Below are positions 1 through 9,528 of a DNA stretch of 64,000 nucleotides, piece by piece. Each line of letters starts with the position of its first letter. Within the stretch, counting starts at the first letter, position 1. The notes under the pieces are model-generated. The model did not search any database, was not told the origin of the DNA, and saw only the letters and a program-made list of their open reading frames with translations. The position numbers were made by a program, and so were the translations under genes. Source of the DNA: Hymenobacter qilianensis (lineage in GTDB: Bacteria; Bacteroidota; Bacteroidia; Cytophagales; Hymenobacteraceae); contig NZ_CP060784.1 in the NCBI RefSeq assembly GCF_014489555.1, positions 4,180,501 to 4,244,500 on the forward strand. The letters are read 5' to 3'.

Positions 1-1
1 G

Positions 2-265
2 TGGCTGGCCCGCGCAACGTTTCGGCCAGACCGGCTCATTTTGTGGGCCGGCGCTTTCCCTGACGATATAGATTTTGCGGTGGCCACCCACTTATTGCAG
101 CGCCTGCCCGTAGTGCTGGTGTGCGGCGACCAAGACGAATTTATCAAGGAAGCTGACCTGCAAAAGCAGCGCGACTTTCTGGTTCGGCTGGGCGTAGAGC
201 CTATCATTCTGCGTTTTACAGGCAAGCATGAGCTTAACGCCGCCACACTGCGGCAATTGATGTAG
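2..265 (+). CDS. alpha/beta-hydrolase, C-terminal part (start outside window)
   Basis: The frame is open to the left edge, so only about 87 C-terminal residues are present. The strand leading to VLVCGDQDEF carries the likely acid residue of an alpha/beta-hydrolase triad, and FTGKHEL near the end carries the likely catalytic histidine; their spacing suits the second half of the carboxylesterase/phospholipase fold. The nucleophile elbow is not visible, so substrate and class cannot be told. It converges on the DUF5723 gene, whose stop is 9 nt away, and I see no terminator hairpin between them. Confidence 0.6.
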   Translation, partial: WLARATFRPDRLILWAGAFPDDIDFAVATHLLQRLPVVLVCGDQDEFIKEADLQKQRDFLVRLGVEPIILRFTGKHELNAATLRQLM

Positions 266-273
266 CTGGTCGC

Positions 274-1778
274 CTAGCTAGTTTTCTGAGTAGTTTTCAC
301 CTTCTGAGTTGGGGTTTTGGCCTTTTTTGGGGTCTTATACCGTTTGTTGGCCCAGGTAAATAACGAAAGCTCGGCATAAGCATTGGCCCCGTATAGATTG
401 CTTTTCTCGAAAAGCGCCTGCAGGTTATTGGAGCCAACGGTCAGAGGGCCAAGCCGTAGCATCAGGCCATAGGCCAGCATCTGATAGTTGTTTACCAGCG
501 AAACCGGAGCGGCAATTTCCAGCCAGCGCGTTTCGAGGCGGGGCGTAAAGGCAGCGTAGGAAAGCTGGCGCATCCCGATGGCATAGCGCCCACGCAAGCT
601 CTGGCTTACGGCTGCGTTAGCGTAAATTTTGCCCCCACATGGTAATCAAAGTCCACATTGAGCGCCGTGGCCAGGCCCGCCACAAACTTGGTGTCTTTAC
701 TCAGGTCCTGCGCCCGTAGAATCCGCTCGATGCGCTCATCGAAGTTATCCAGGTCGATGCCGTTCACCTCGTCGTTGCTCACGCCCAGGTTAGCCGTTTT
801 GATTTCGTTGTAAGCCACAGTTTGGTCGCGGTAGCGAATGCCGCCAATATCGGTGATGGCTACGGCCAACCGATAGCGGTACTTGTTGCGGCCGTGGTCT
901 ACCTTTTCTGCTCCTTTCGCATCCCGATAACGGTAGCGGTCACCGTCGGGCCGGTACTCATAGACGAAGCCAATATCTGCCCCCCAGCCGCTGCCGGGCG
1001 TATTCTGCCCTCTGAGCCAGCGCCCGCCCTCCTCCGTATCAAGGTCGTCGAATGCCCGAGGATTGGAATAGCCAAAGGCGCCATCAAGGTTTCGGATTCG
1101 CACGGTAGTATCACTCGCCGCATTTGGCGCAGCTACTTCCAGATCCATGCTTTTGGCTTGCAAATACGCTGATCCGGCGCCCATCAGACGCTTTACCGTG
1201 ATGCCCGTTTTGAGAAAGTGCGGGCCTTCGTCGAACACAACCCGCCCATAAGTCAGGTTCCATTCAGCAAAGGCATTCATGTTGAGATTAAGCTTGTTAT
1301 CGGTGAAGCGGCCGCCATTCTCGAATTCATCCACCGCATTTCGAATCAGTTCCTGCGAAACGTTATTGCCCTGAAGCGCAGCCCGAACCCGCGTGCTGAC
1401 CGCAATGCTGTGCTTGGAATTTAAGCGAAGCAACAGGCCCGGGCCACGGGCGTTCACGCCTACACTTACCAGGTTAGGCCGGTCGCCTGTGCGTTGCTGG
1501 AGGTAGCGGCTTTCCAGCTCAAAATCTTCGCTGGGGCTCTTCAAACTCCAAGGACCGGTGTAGCGGTAGGCGGTATTGGTGGCGTGCCCATCAACGGCCA
1601 GCAGTTCTAGCTGCACGCTGTAGCGATTGTCGGCGATGGTAGCTGGGTTCCAGATTGCGCCCCCTAGCCCAGCAAAGTTGCTGTGCGAAGGATTGAACAT
1701 TTGCTGGGCGATTGCATCATAGTTGGGTAGCGCTACAAGTAGCGAGCCACAAACATAGAATAGTATCGATTTTCTCAT
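274..1778 (-). CDS. DUF5723 family outer-membrane protein (apparent frameshift at 632-636)
   Basis: Repaired length is 501 residues. An N-terminal signal peptide (MRKSILFYVCGSLLVALPNYDAIAQQ) precedes NPSHSNFAGLGGAIWNPA, the opening typical of Bacteroidota DUF5723 proteins, which are predicted outer-membrane beta-barrel-like proteins of unknown function. The published frame stops at 606, but the downstream frame continues the family with GLMLRLGPLTVGSNNLQALF. One added base in the C-run at 632-636 joins them through YHVGGKIYAN. The last 20 residues are a Lys/Thr-rich tail. The upstream 258 nt is AT-rich and separates it from the divergent histidine kinase. Family assignment is from memory of the C-terminal motif. 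Confidence 0.75.
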
Positions 1779-2036
1779 GTAGGCATATATGGTTTAGTGA
1801 TTGATCAGCAGATGATTACATTATTAGGCAATAGAACTACAAGCTTACAGCCTTGCACTATTTTATGAAATACCTACATTTAAGTAATTTCTGATTTAAA
1901 ATCGCATTTATTCAAGAGGTTATTTTGATTCCTAAACTGATATACTTAGAGGCACCGATCAGTTGACTTATCCCGGGTTTTCCTGTTATAAGTCAGCTTT
2001 GGTTAGTGTGTCTTATTTCTACTTTTACCCCCGGCC

Positions 2037-3976
2037 ATGCCCAGCTATCTAGGTGTTTTTTTGCTGCTTTGGGTGAGCTTGGTTCTGATACCGACAGCTA
2101 CGCAAGCTGGTCCCGATTTGCCCCCCAAGCTTTCTGACACGCTCTACCTGCGCGAGTCAAATGGCATCCACCTCTCCGAAACCTACCTCTACATTACGGA
2201 GCCTTTTTCGGCCCCGCCCACGCCTGCTCATGCTGACAGCCTCTTTCGGTCTGGTGCTTTTACCGCAGGCCCATGGCACCGGACGCTCAACTTAGGCTTT
2301 GTGCATCAGCGGCTTTGGCTGCGGTTGGCAGTTGTGAATACTTTACCGCAGCGCACCCGTTTTATCTGGAGTCTGTATAACTATACCGATAGCGCTACGC
2401 TGTATTACCGGGGGGCGGCGATGAGCAGTTCACGCGGATAGCCGCCGCGTCCTCCCAGGTTCCGGCCGCCGAGCGCATATTTCCTGCGCGAGCCTTATGT
2501 CTGCCCTTCACACTGGCGGCCGGCGAATACGCCGAGCTTTATCTGCGCATCGATCATCATGCGGGAGCCCTTTACATGCCCACCGACGTGACAACAACGG
2601 AGGACTTTTTGGCTTGGGAAGTGAACTATGTCTTTTATAAGCGCTGGATTTGGCTTATCGGGTTTTATTTGGGCAGTGCCGTGTTCAACCTGGTTTTGTT
2701 CGGTTTCCTGCGCGACCGAATTCACCTCTGGTATGTAGCGTATGTGGTTTTTACCACTATTTTTCTGCTGATGGAGGATGGGCTGGATGCCTTGACTTTC
2801 CCGGGCAGTGTGTACCGCCTGCTGTGGTCTATTGGTCAGTTTAACTTTATGCTGCTGGCGGCCGCCTGTGGGCTTTGCATTCTTCAGTTGTTTCTGCGGC
2901 TGCGCAACGGCTGGCCGGTTCTCCACCGTGTAGGCACTGGCCTGGTTGTTACGGCCGCTGTCTTTGTGCTGGCTTATACGCTGCTTTATCCGGCTGCTCG
3001 CGCTCAGGAAGGTACGCTGGGGCTTACGCTGCTCAACGGGGGGCGAGAGGTATTGCTGGTTTCCATTTTTACGTACTGCTGGGTTGCGCTGATAGCCGTT
3101 TTCCGGTCGCCTCGCCGACGCCGCCTGGCCATCTATTATTCCCTCACCTACTTCTTTTTCTTCGGAGGATTTGTGCTATTCTGGCTAAACCACGTCGGGC
3201 TTACTACCCTGCATCTGGTTGAGCCCAATGCCCTGGCTTGGGGGCTATTTCTGGAGTTGTTGGTTCTGAGCTTCCTGCTCACAGGGCGTTTTCGCCACAC
3301 ACTACGCCAAAATGCCAAGCTGCGTATCCGGCAGCTGCGCGAACGTAATGACATGAGCGCCCGTCTGATAGCTGCCCAGGAAGAAGAGCGTGAACACCTT
3401 GCCCGTGAGCTCCACGACGCTCTGGGGCCAAACCTGATGGCCTTACACATGGCCTGGCAAGGGCAGGCCATTCGGGATGCGCTGGCCGCTTTTCCGGAAG
3501 CCGCTGCCGCCGCTCGCCAAACCGAGCTTCTATTGCGCCACCTGCGCGATGAGGTGCGCACGCTAAGTCATGCATTGCTCCCTGCCGAGCCCGGCCTGGG
3601 TAGTTTGAGTGACTCGGTTGCGCACTTAGGTGAACTGCTAAATCTCTATGGCAATCCTGTGGTGCGCACCTATTGTGATACCAGCCTCGACACCATTCCA
3701 CAGCCCCTACAAATGTCGGCGTATCGCATTGCTGCTGAGCTACTTAACAACGCAGTTCGCCATGCGCGTGCCTCCGAAGTAAAAGTGCAGCTGCTCCGGC
3801 ACCCCACTTCCCTGGAGGTTCTGGTGGAAGACAATGGGAAAGGCTTTGAGTCGAATGCTGCAAGTAATGGCATTGGTTTGCGGGGCGTACGCGCCCGCGC
3901 CGACTATCTGGGCGGTCAGGTCCATATTGATAGCTCCAGTAATGGCACTAGCATTATGGTTTGGCTACCGTGTTGA
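2037..3976 (+). CDS. 7TMR-DISM sensor histidine kinase, HisKA_3 type (apparent frameshift at 2410-2415)
   Basis: Repaired length is 646 residues. A signal peptide (about residues 1-24) leads into a periplasmic DISM-type beta domain (LPPKLSDTLYLRESNGIHL...), then a seven-helix membrane region (roughly residues 195-405), a short coiled linker, and a NarX/DesK-like kinase core: phospho-acceptor ERE-x-LARELHDALG, N-box ELLNNAVRHA, G1 VEDNGKGF and G2 GIGLRGVRARA. The two frames join by one added G at 2410-2415, giving YYRGGGDEQF. The NarL-type regulator follows 55 nt downstream and is the obvious partner. A TACTTTTA element at 2020 may be its promoter. The sensed ligand is unknown. Confidence 0.85.
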
Positions 3977-4031
3977 GTTAAGTCAGTCTCGTTTATAAGA
4001 TCACAATGATTTCTGAGTAACCACCGCACGC

Positions 4032-4709
4032 ATGAATCAAGTTTTATCTGCTGACGCACCACCTTTGCCTTGCCGACTCCTCATCGTCGATGACCACCAG
4101 ATGCTGATGCAAAGCCTGACCTTGTTGCTGAATGAGCAGCCCGACCTGATGGTAGTAGGCCAGCTCCGGTCGGGAACCGATCTACTGGCCTGGCTGTCAG
4201 TCGCAGCTACCCCACCCGCTGATGTACTTCTGCTCGACCTGCACCTGCCTCCTCCCGATGGCCTTACTTTATTGCCCCAGCTGCGGCAGCAATGGCCCCA
4301 GCTGAAGATATTAATCTTAAGTACAGCTGCGGCAGGCACTGAGCTTATTGACCGGATAGCCACTGCCGGTGCACGTGGTTTCGTTTCCAAATCGGCAGAC
4401 GCTGAGATACTGCTGACGGCTATCCGGGCCATCCAACGGGGCGAGCTGGCCTTTCCGCCCCGGCTTCAGCAGGCTACGTTGCTGACGGTTGGCGCTACAG
4501 CGGAGCCGTCGCTGCGCCTCCAGCGCCTCTCGAAGCGGGAGCGGGAGATTGTTCGGCTTATCCGCACCGGCCTTACCTCGCGCGTCATCGCTGATCAGCT
4601 TTCGCTGTCGGAGCTGACCGTGGCTACGCACCGACGAAATATTATGTACAAGTTGGAGCTACAGAACCTGGCTTCGTTGGTGCAGTTTGCCATCGACCAC
4701 GGCTTATAA
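4032..4709 (+). CDS. NarL/FixJ-type response regulator
   Basis: 225 residues. The receiver domain (residues about 16-135) shows the acidic pair in LLIVDDHQML, the phospho-acceptor Asp in VLLLDLHLPPPDG, the switch Thr/Ser region in ILILSTAAAG and the conserved Lys in GFVSKSA. The LuxR-type helix-turn-helix follows (residues about 165-225): LSKREREIVRLIRTGLTSRVIA and a recognition helix ending in HRRNIMYKLELQN. It sits directly after the 7TM kinase in the same direction, so the two very likely form a two-component system. A strong bidirectional hairpin lies 5 nt past the stop. No target promoters can be deduced from this window. Confidence 0.9.
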   Translation: MNQVLSADAPPLPCRLLIVDDHQMLMQSLTLLLNEQPDLMVVGQLRSGTDLLAWLSVAATPPADVLLLDLHLPPPDGLTLLPQLRQQWPQLKILILSTAAAGTELIDRIATAGARGFVSKSADAEILLTAIRAIQRGELAFPPRLQQATLLTVGATAEPSLRLQRLSKREREIVRLIRTGLTSRVIADQLSLSELTVATHRRNIMYKLELQNLASLVQFAIDHGL

Positions 4710-4713
4710 AGCC

Positions 4714-4757
4714 AAAAAAGCCCCCCAGAGCTTCATGCTGATTCTGGGGGGCTTTTT
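4714..4757. terminator. bidirectional terminator
   Basis: AAAAAAGCCCCCCAGA, a short loop, then TCTGGGGGGCTTTTT. The arms pair fully (C6 with G6). It lies between the convergent response regulator and SDR genes and can serve both. Confidence 0.9.
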
Positions 4758-4784
4758 ATCAGTTTTTTTCATGTAATCAGAAGC

Positions 4785-5534
4785 TTACAACTCTTTGCGC
4801 ATAGTAGTAGCGGCTGCCTGGGCTGCTGGCAAAAGCAAAACTTCCGCGATGTTTACGTGGGGTGGGCGCGTTACCATAAACTGAATGACATCCGCCACAT
4901 CTTCGGGCCGCAGGGGCTCGTAGCCTTTGTATACGCTGCTGGCGCGGTCTGTATCTCCCTTGAAGCGAACTGTCGAAAACTCAGTTTCTACCGCCCCCGG
5001 ATTGACCTCGGCTACTCGAATGTGGTGGGGCAGCAAATCAAGGCGCATGCCTTTAGAAAGCGCTGCCACGGCCGCTTTGGAGGCACAATACACATTGCCA
5101 TTGGCGTAGGTTTCGCTCCCGGCAATCGAGCCAATATTGATAATATGGCCCTGCTTGCGCTGTACCATGCTGGGCAAAATAGCCTGACTCACGTTGAGCA
5201 AGCCTTTCACATTGCTGTCCAGCATCTGATCCCAATCGTCGGGGTCGCCATCCTGAATGGGCGCCAAGCCATGAGCACCCCCGGCATTATTGACGAGCAC
5301 ATCTATTTGCCGGAAATCAGAAGGTAGACTAGACACGGCTGCATCGGTGGCCGCACGGTCGCGCACATCAAAGAGCAGCAGGTGCACAGGAGTAGGTGCC
5401 AGCTGCTGCGCCAATTCCTCTAGCCGTTCCCGGCGGCGCCCCGTCACAACGAGCTGGAAACCAGCCTGTGCCAGCGCTACGGCCGTCGCACGACCAATTC
5501 CCGAAGAAGCACCCGTGATAAAAGCAGTTTTCAT
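4785..5534 (-). CDS. short-chain dehydrogenase/reductase (YdfG-like)
   Basis: 249 residues from the ATG at 5534; the longer frame to 5567 adds 11 residues before the cofactor motif and is less likely. The Rossmann motif TGASSGIGRATA starts at residue 7, NNAGG follows, and the catalytic set is Ser in NIGSIAGS and Tyr/Lys in YCASKAAV. The C-terminal RPEDVADVIQFMVTRPPHVNI is typical of the YdfG/serine-3-hydroxy-acid dehydrogenase branch that oxidises or reduces small hydroxy acids with NADP(H); the actual substrate is not known. It is transcribed alone, ending at the shared hairpin. Confidence 0.85.
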   Translation of the reverse strand: MKTAFITGASSGIGRATAVALAQAGFQLVVTGRRRERLEELAQQLAPTPVHLLLFDVRDRAATDAAVSSLPSDFRQIDVLVNNAGGAHGLAPIQDGDPDDWDQMLDSNVKGLLNVSQAILPSMVQRKQGHIINIGSIAGSETYANGNVYCASKAAVAALSKGMRLDLLPHHIRVAEVNPGAVETEFSTVRFKGDTDRASSVYKGYEPLRPEDVADVIQFMVTRPPHVNIAEVLLLPAAQAAATTMRKEL

Positions 5535-5568
5535 GTTAAGCTGTACTAATATGGAAGTCCGAAACAAG

Positions 5569-5613
5569 AAAAAAGCCCCCAGAGCACGAAAACAGGCACT
5601 GGGGGGCTTTTTG
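5569..5613 (-). terminator. terminator of porT
   Basis: AAAAAAGCCCCCAGAGC and GCACTGGGGGGCTTTTT form a hairpin just past the porT stop. The arms differ in run length (C5 against G6), which fits loss of one base from the C-run. Confidence 0.85.
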
Positions 5614-5623
5614 GACTATTGAT

Positions 5624-6403
5624 TTATTCAAAAGTGAGATATAGAGTAACTGTGTGAGCACGCATGCTTTGTAGGCTACGGCTGTACACGTTGTCGCCGG
5701 GCTGAAATAGGTTTGTCAAACCGTGGGAGAAGCGCAGCTCAGGCGCAAACTTAAACAGCGGGTAAAACAAATCGAGCCCGACACCATACTCAATGGCAAT
5801 GTCGCTATCATCGGTGCGGAGCAGGTTGCGCTCAGGGTCTTTGCGGCGGTTGCCCACGTTAAAGCTCGGCTTCACGCCTCCCACCACATACACCCGCGTA
5901 TTGCGCCGCCGGTCCGAGTGAAACTTCAACAAAAGCGGGAATTCCAGCTGCGTGGTTCCTATTTCCTGGGTCTGGATGGAATCGCTGGTGAGCAAGGGCT
6001 TAAACTCCACACGACGCGTGATGAAGCTCACTCCCGGCGTAAAACGCAAGTTGAAATGGTTGGCCAAGCGTATATCACCCACGAAACCAACCGAAAAGCC
6101 GGGGCTAATAATAGAGTTGGCCGTTACTGCTTGGCTGCCTACATACGCTTGCGACTGCTCAATGCTGTAGCTCGAAAAATTGGGGGCAACGTAAAAGCCA
6201 GGGTGAAACCACCGGTTGTCGTAATCTGCTAGGTTATCAACCGTGATAGACTTAATATTTCCCCTTTTACCAATTTTGGCGCGGGTCTTTCGCTGCGCCT
6301 CTGCACTTAGTGGCAGCAGCAGCAAAACGAACCCGACGAGAGCCAGACAAATTATTTTTGAGCTGTGTAAATGGAGCTTATGCCGAACGTGAGGGGTTGC
6401 CAT
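5624..6403 (-). CDS. porT: PorT-family outer-membrane protein of type IX secretion
   Basis: 259 residues. After a basic N-terminus comes a hydrophobic signal segment (IICLALVGFVLLLLPLSAEA), then an 8-strand outer-membrane barrel pattern with HPGFYVAPNFSSY, GFSVGFVGDIRLANHFNLR, LEFPLLLKFHSD and a C-terminal strand ending VTLYLTFE. PorT (SprT) is needed for type IX protein secretion and gliding in Bacteroidota. The position directly after menG is a known Bacteroidota arrangement and strengthens the call. The ATG at 6403 lies 52 nt inside the end of menG, so the two are probably co-transcribed and translationally coupled. It could instead be a generic PorT-domain barrel protein. Confidence 0.8.
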   Translation of the reverse strand: MATPHVRHKLHLHSSKIICLALVGFVLLLLPLSAEAQRKTRAKIGKRGNIKSITVDNLADYDNRWFHPGFYVAPNFSSYSIEQSQAYVGSQAVTANSIISPGFSVGFVGDIRLANHFNLRFTPGVSFITRRVEFKPLLTSDSIQTQEIGTTQLEFPLLLKFHSDRRRNTRVYVVGGVKPSFNVGNRRKDPERNLLRTDDSDIAIEYGVGLDLFYPLFKFAPELRFSHGLTNLFQPGDNVYSRSLQSMRAHTVTLYLTFE

Positions 6404-7076
6404 GCGGGATTTTTGAAACCAACCTGCGTTAAAATAGACAGGAAGTCAGGACCATCGGGAAAAGCCTGCACCGATTCGGGCAGGTACGTGTAGGCAGCGC
6501 GGTCTTTGGAAATGAGCTTACCAAAAACGGGCAGTACGCGCCGAAAATAGAAATTATACGCTTGCTTAAGCGGAAAGGCAGTTGGTTTGGAGAACTCCAG
6601 AATCACCATTTTGCCCCCGGCCGCAATACCCGCTGCATTTCAGCGAGCCCTTGCTTAAGGTTTTCAAAATTACGCACTCCAAACGAAGCCGTCACCGCAT
6701 CGAAGTGATTATCTGGAAAAGGCAGGCTTTCCGAATCGCCTAGCTCGAGCTGAATACGGTGCGATAGGCCCTTGTCAACCAGTTTGCGCCGCCCCACCTC
6801 CAGCATGCCCTCCGAGATATCAACGCCGGTCACCTGTGTTTCCGGCGACAGACGCAGGCTCTCAATAGCAAAGTCGGCCGTTCCCGTGGCAATATCCAGA
6901 ATGCGCGTCGGGCGCAACTCTTTCAACTGATTCACGGCCTTGCGCCGCCAGTAGATATCGGTGCCAGCGCTCAGGAAGTGATTCAGGAAGTCATACTTAC
7001 CAGCGATGCTGTTAAACATCTGGGCTACCTGCGACTTCTTGCCGGCAGCATCATCTTTATAGGGTACAACGGTCAT
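6352..7076 (-). CDS. menG: demethylmenaquinone methyltransferase (apparent frameshift at 6614-6618)
   Basis: Repaired length 241 residues, the usual size. It methylates demethylmenaquinone with S-adenosylmethionine, the last step of menaquinone synthesis. Visible: VAQMFNSIAGKYDFLNHFLS near the N-terminus, SAM-binding ILDIATGTADFAI, and the motif VTASFGVRNFEN. The first frame stops after VLRPGAKW; one added base in the C-run at 6614-6618 continues it as LRPGGKMVILEFSKP, the family's conserved sequence. I start at the ATG 7076 rather than the TTG 7112 because the family begins near VVPYKDD and a TATGTTTG element lies 39-51 nt upstream. Confidence 0.9.
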
Positions 7077-7119
7077 AGGGCTCTGGGGCGAACAACGAAG
7101 GAAGGGGGGCAAAATTGCT

Positions 7120-7127
7120 CAAACATA
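7120..7127 (-). promoter_or_regulatory. -7 promoter element of menG-porT
   Basis: On the minus strand this reads TATGTTTG, matching the Bacteroidota -7 consensus TAnnTTTG. The predicted start of transcription gives a leader of about 39 nt before the menG ATG. Confidence 0.5.
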
Positions 7128-7149
7128 ACGCGCTGGGGGCATTATGTTG

Positions 7150-7188
7150 AAAAAAAACGGGTCGAGCGTAATGCCCGACCCGTTTTTA
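7150..7188. terminator. bidirectional hairpin terminator
   Basis: AAAAACGGGTCG and CGACCCGTTTTT flank a short loop, 19 nt past the stop of the OmpA-family gene. Runs of A on one side and T on the other allow termination in both directions. This one does not use the GCCCCC word found in most terminators here. Confidence 0.8.
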
Positions 7189-7206
7189 GGGGTACTGGAA
7201 AGCCGA

Positions 7207-9528
7207 TTAGTCGTTGTCGGTCTTCACTTTAGTTTTGCCATCAGCGTCTTTCACTTTCGAGTCGATTTCGCCGTTTTTGGCTTTGGTTTTCGACTCTTCG
7301 CCATTGGGTGACTCCGTCTTAATTTTCACCTTCTCGTCATCCACTTTCGTCTTGATCGTGGTGCCGTCAGCAGTTTTAACCTTTGCTTTACCATCTGGCA
7401 ACGCAGTCCCCATAGGAGCAGCAGTAGCAGAAGTGTCGGTAGTCGTAGTAGTAGCTGTAGAATCAGTTGTCGTCGGAGCAGCTGGTGCAGCAGTTGCTGG
7501 GACTACAGACTGAGAATTGGTTGGCGTAGTGCCTGCGTCTGTCGTGGTAGTGCTGTTACCTGTGTTCAAGGCAGGAGCAGGCTCGCCTTCACGCTGAATT
7601 ACGCGGAACTCAACCCGACGGTTAAGTTGCATGTTCTCAGGTGAATCGTTTGGAGCAGCCGGACGACGCTCACCATAGCTGGCTGTTACGAGACGAGCAT
7701 CAGAGATGCCTTTACGCAGCAAGTACTTGTAAGCAGCCGTCGAGCGGTTGTCGCCGAGGGTCATGTTGTACTCGTCCGTATTGCGCGAGTCGCAGTGGCC
7801 TTCCACCGAAATATTTACGCCAGGGTTAGCCTTCAGGATGCTGGCAATTCGGTCCAGCTCCGTGATAGATTCAGGACGCAGAGCGTACTTATCGGTTTCG
7901 AAGAAGATCTTCTTGAAAGCATAAACATTGGAGCTATCCACGTAAGGCACGTAGAAGTTCTTCTCAACGATAGTAGAGTCGTTGATGGCTACTGGTACTT
8001 GGAACTCCTCGGTGATGATGTTCTTACCATCTACCGATACAGCAACCTGATAAGGGCGGCCTGACAGGACGCTTACCTGATAATCACCTGTTCCGGGCTT
8101 CGTTACATCGCGGTAGCTAAGAGCGGTTTGGTCAGCCTGAGCGCCACTGAATACCAGCTCTACACCTGGAATAATGGTGCTGTCGCGCAAGCTGAACACT
8201 TTACCACGAATAGTGGCATTCTTGATGTAGTTGATGGTGTAGATATCCTTCTCGCCGTAGCCGCCAATGCGGTAGCTCGACAAGTAAGCATACGTGCCAT
8301 CTGGGCTCAAACGGTAGTATGTATCATCGTCAGGCGTGTTGATAGGATAGCCCATGTTCTCGGGCCGGCCCCACTTACGACCGATTGAGTCGTAGGTAGA
8401 TTTGAAAATATCGTAGCCACCCATGGTGTTCAGGCCACGTGAGCTGAAATACATTGTTTTACCGTCCTTGCTCAGGTAAGGGCTGTCATCATCATACTTG
8501 GTGTTGATGCCCGTTACCGGCTTAGGCTTACCCCAATCTCCATTGCCAGAACGAGTAGACACGTAGATATCAAGGGTACCATCCTCAGAGTATTTCCCCG
8601 TAGAGAAATACATCGTCTGACCATCTGGCGTGATATAAGCGTCCGACTCGAAAGCGCTGGTATTGATGTTACCATTCAGCTTCTTAGGAGGAGTCCAGTC
8701 GCCTCCTGCTTTCTCGGAATAAAAAAGGTCACCATTCTCATCCTGACGATACATCAGCATCTTGGTGTCGTTGTCGTACACCTGAATGGATGCGTCGTGG
8801 CCTTTACCATTAAGAACACCGCTGAGCGAGCGTGGCTTTTCCCACTCGTCGTCGCTGATGCGCTTCGCTTCAAAGATGTCCTCGAAGTATTCGCCGTCGG
8901 ACGCTAGATTGCCGCCTTTTTTGCTATTGCCAGAACTGGCACCGGTTACATTTTCGCCCCGGGAAGTGAAAAGTAGTACTTTATCATCGGCCGAAATAAC
9001 TGGGCTGTGCTCGGAGTGAATCGTGTTGATTGTAGGTCCTAGGTTCTTGACAAAGATGTCCTTTGGGGTGCTGAACTGAACCTTCGCGTTTTTGCTGTGC
9101 TGAATCAGCTGAGCCAGTTCCGCTTTGCGCGTGTCTTTTTGCTTCAGCGTAGCGTTGTACGTCTGGTAGTGCGTAATGGCCTCGTCGAAGTTATAGTTAA
9201 GGTGATCTACGCGGCCCAACCAGTACTCAACGTCTTTAGAAACCTTTGGCTTCAGGCGCTGCGCCTTATAAATGTAGTCGCTTGCCTTTTCCTTGTCAAA
9301 CGACATGTATGAAACACCAGCCCGAAACAGAGCAAGCGCATTGTTTGGCTCTGCGGCTAGTACCTGCTCGTAAAAAGGAATAGAAGCTCGGTAGTTCTCT
9401 TGAGAAAAGAACTTATTCGCAGTCTTGAGTTGCTTGCGGGTGCCCTGAGCCATTGCGGGCTGAGCTACAGCAGCGGCAAGAGCGAAGGCGCAAGAAGCTT
9501 TCAATAAACTTCTGACTAAGTTATCCAT
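7207..9528 (-). CDS. OmpA-family protein with TPR, PD40 propeller and carboxypeptidase-regulatory domains (PorE-like)
   Basis: 773 residues from the ATG at 9528 (signal peptide LLKASCAFALAAAVAQPAMAQ). Order: TPR repeats (about 25-150), PD40/WD40-like propeller blades (about 185-440; KDGKTMYFSSRG, SPDGTYAYLSSYR), a carboxypeptidase-regulatory beta domain (about 450-530; IRGKVFSLRDSTIIPGVELV), then an OmpA peptidoglycan-binding domain (about 545-650; ISVEGHCDSRNTDEYN, VTASYGERRPAAPN). This architecture is that of PorE, which tethers the type IX machinery to peptidoglycan, but PorE is a lipoprotein and no lipobox Cys is seen here, so it may be a paralogue. A 110-residue Thr/Ala- then Lys/Asp-rich tail follows the OmpA domain. 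Confidence 0.8.
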   Translation of the reverse strand: MDNLVRSLLKASCAFALAAAVAQPAMAQGTRKQLKTANKFFSQENYRASIPFYEQVLAAEPNNALALFRAGVSYMSFDKEKASDYIYKAQRLKPKVSKDVEYWLGRVDHLNYNFDEAITHYQTYNATLKQKDTRKAELAQLIQHSKNAKVQFSTPKDIFVKNLGPTINTIHSEHSPVISADDKVLLFTSRGENVTGASSGNSKKGGNLASDGEYFEDIFEAKRISDDEWEKPRSLSGVLNGKGHDASIQVYDNDTKMLMYRQDENGDLFYSEKAGGDWTPPKKLNGNINTSAFESDAYITPDGQTMYFSTGKYSEDGTLDIYVSTRSGNGDWGKPKPVTGINTKYDDDSPYLSKDGKTMYFSSRGLNTMGGYDIFKSTYDSIGRKWGRPENMGYPINTPDDDTYYRLSPDGTYAYLSSYRIGGYGEKDIYTINYIKNATIRGKVFSLRDSTIIPGVELVFSGAQADQTALSYRDVTKPGTGDYQVSVLSGRPYQVAVSVDGKNIITEEFQVPVAINDSTIVEKNFYVPYVDSSNVYAFKKIFFETDKYALRPESITELDRIASILKANPGVNISVEGHCDSRNTDEYNMTLGDNRSTAAYKYLLRKGISDARLVTASYGERRPAAPNDSPENMQLNRRVEFRVIQREGEPAPALNTGNSTTTTDAGTTPTNSQSVVPATAAPAAPTTTDSTATTTTTDTSATAAPMGTALPDGKAKVKTADGTTIKTKVDDEKVKIKTESPNGEESKTKAKNGEIDSKVKDADGKTKVKTDND

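Noticed and set aside
2495..2926. Open frame of 143 codons on the minus strand inside the histidine kinase
   Set aside because: It is antisense to a well-supported domain, has no recognisable motif and is explained by codon composition.
3148..3561. Arg/Ser-rich antisense ORFs over kinase and regulator genes
   Set aside because: Typical shadows of GC-rich coding sequence on the other strand.
7150..7188. Riboswitch at the end of the OmpA-family gene
   Set aside because: The hairpin has A and T tracts on both sides and fits a plain bidirectional terminator.
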